Shown here in pieces: positions 63,769 to 64,000 of a DNA stretch of 64,000 nt. This stretch comes from Bacteroidales bacterium UBA4116. Lineage in GTDB: Bacteria; Bacteroidota; Bacteroidia; Bacteroidales; Tannerellaceae. The stretch lies in contig DFXE01000007.1 of assembly GCA_002381645.1 (NCBI GenBank), positions 307,201-371,200 on the forward strand, written 5' to 3'. Positions within the stretch are counted from its first letter, which is position 1. Each line of letters opens with the position of its first letter. The notes beneath the pieces are model-generated. The model was given only the letters and a program-made list of their open reading frames with translations, searched no databases and was not told where the DNA came from. A program made the position numbers and the translations under genes.

Positions 63769-64000
63769 TCATAAAATAAACGTTTGAAACAACCTGTCGT
63801 CCGACAGTTCGTCATATCCCCTTACATTTATTCCCAGTTTACGAAAGAAGGAGCGAAGTTGCTCATCTACATCGGGAGTATAAATCTCCTTAACCTTCTT
63901 TGTCAGCGCCCAGGATGTCAACGCTTTTACATCCTTTGTTGATTTGAGAGTTTCATTTTCTACTCCAACTACCTTGTCTTTCTCAACATCAAATACAACA
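63769..64000 (-). CDS. Small conserved protein, C-terminal part (paralogue of 15840-16142)
   Basis: The minus strand is open from the window end to TGA at 63769-63771 (77 codons). It reads VVFDVEKDKVVGVENE, then DVKALTSWALTKKVKEIYTP and RKLGINVRGYDELSDDRLFQ. It aligns with the small protein at 15840: the VFDVEKDKV start, the W-x-L-x-K-x-V-K-x-IY pattern, the I-x-V strand and the E-(L/I)-x-D end. The strand-helix pattern recalls the NifX/dinitrogenase-cofactor fold. The N-terminus lies outside the window. Confidence 0.6.
   Translation of the reverse strand, partial: VVFDVEKDKVVGVENETLKSTKDVKALTSWALTKKVKEIYTPDVDEQLRSFFRKLGINVRGYDELSDDRLFQTFIL

Overview
The window looks like chromosomal DNA from a member of the Bacteroidales; a Dysgonomonadaceae- or Parabacteroides-like organism is my guess. 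The evidence is promoters of the Bacteroidetes type (TTTG or TTG, 20 bp, TAnnTTTG) ahead of rimP and the HU-like gene, abundant lipoproteins, a carboxypeptidase-D-like TonB receptor, a beta-propeller regulator, DUF4230 and DUF2807 proteins, an HU-like protein of the Bacteroidetes type, and large FtsX-like permeases. No rRNA, tRNA, insertion sequence or CRISPR array was recognised.

Layout. 1-7 kb: two AraC-regulated loci, each with a divergent paralogous AraC regulator. The first encodes a Tat-tagged aldo/keto reductase, a lipoprotein alpha/beta hydrolase and an SDR. The second encodes three small envelope proteins (cyclophilin-like, cupin, antibiotic-biosynthesis-monooxygenase fold). Between them lies an MntA-like nucleotidyltransferase with a decayed HEPN partner. 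7-14 kb: a gene-free gap holding a phased palindromic repeat array, a TonB-dependent receptor, a divergent membrane-bound propeller-AraC regulator without kinase modules, and another AraC regulator. 14-19 kb: an FtsH-type protease, a small protein, an AI-2E-family permease and an AbgT-family transporter. 19-35 kb: mixed metabolic and envelope genes, including an isochorismatase-like hydrolase, two more aldo/keto reductases, a glutamate-receptor-like channel, an ECF sigma factor, paired DUF4230 proteins, alpha-L-fucosidase, a hemolysin-III protein, a DUF2807 protein, a DUF4139 protein, a MaoC-like dehydratase, a second Tat-tagged SDR, a small DedA-like protein, a GNAT enzyme and NudC.

35.6-44.5 kb is the conserved core: rimP-nusA-infB-cvpA, then sufB-sufC-sufD, closed by a strong terminator. 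44.5-49.4 kb: an HU-like gene preceded by a second phased palindromic array, an AT-rich cassette with a C10 (streptopain-like) protease and a beta-barrel protein, and a divergent pair of alkyltransferase repair genes. 49.4-59.6 kb: three tandem FtsX-like permeases, a divergent response regulator whose AAA+ core is missing, its histidine kinase and a CDF-like transporter. 59.8 kb to the end: an alpha-oxoamine synthase-like PLP enzyme, a fourth FtsX-like permease, and the 3' end of a small protein paralogous to the one beside ftsH.

The most unusual signals are: (i) two arrays of short palindromes, different in sequence but both with an exact 22-bp pitch; (ii) two regulators that have each lost a central catalytic module; (iii) a glutamate-receptor-like channel without the TVGYG filter; (iv) families that are usually cytosolic carrying Tat or lipoprotein signals under AraC control.
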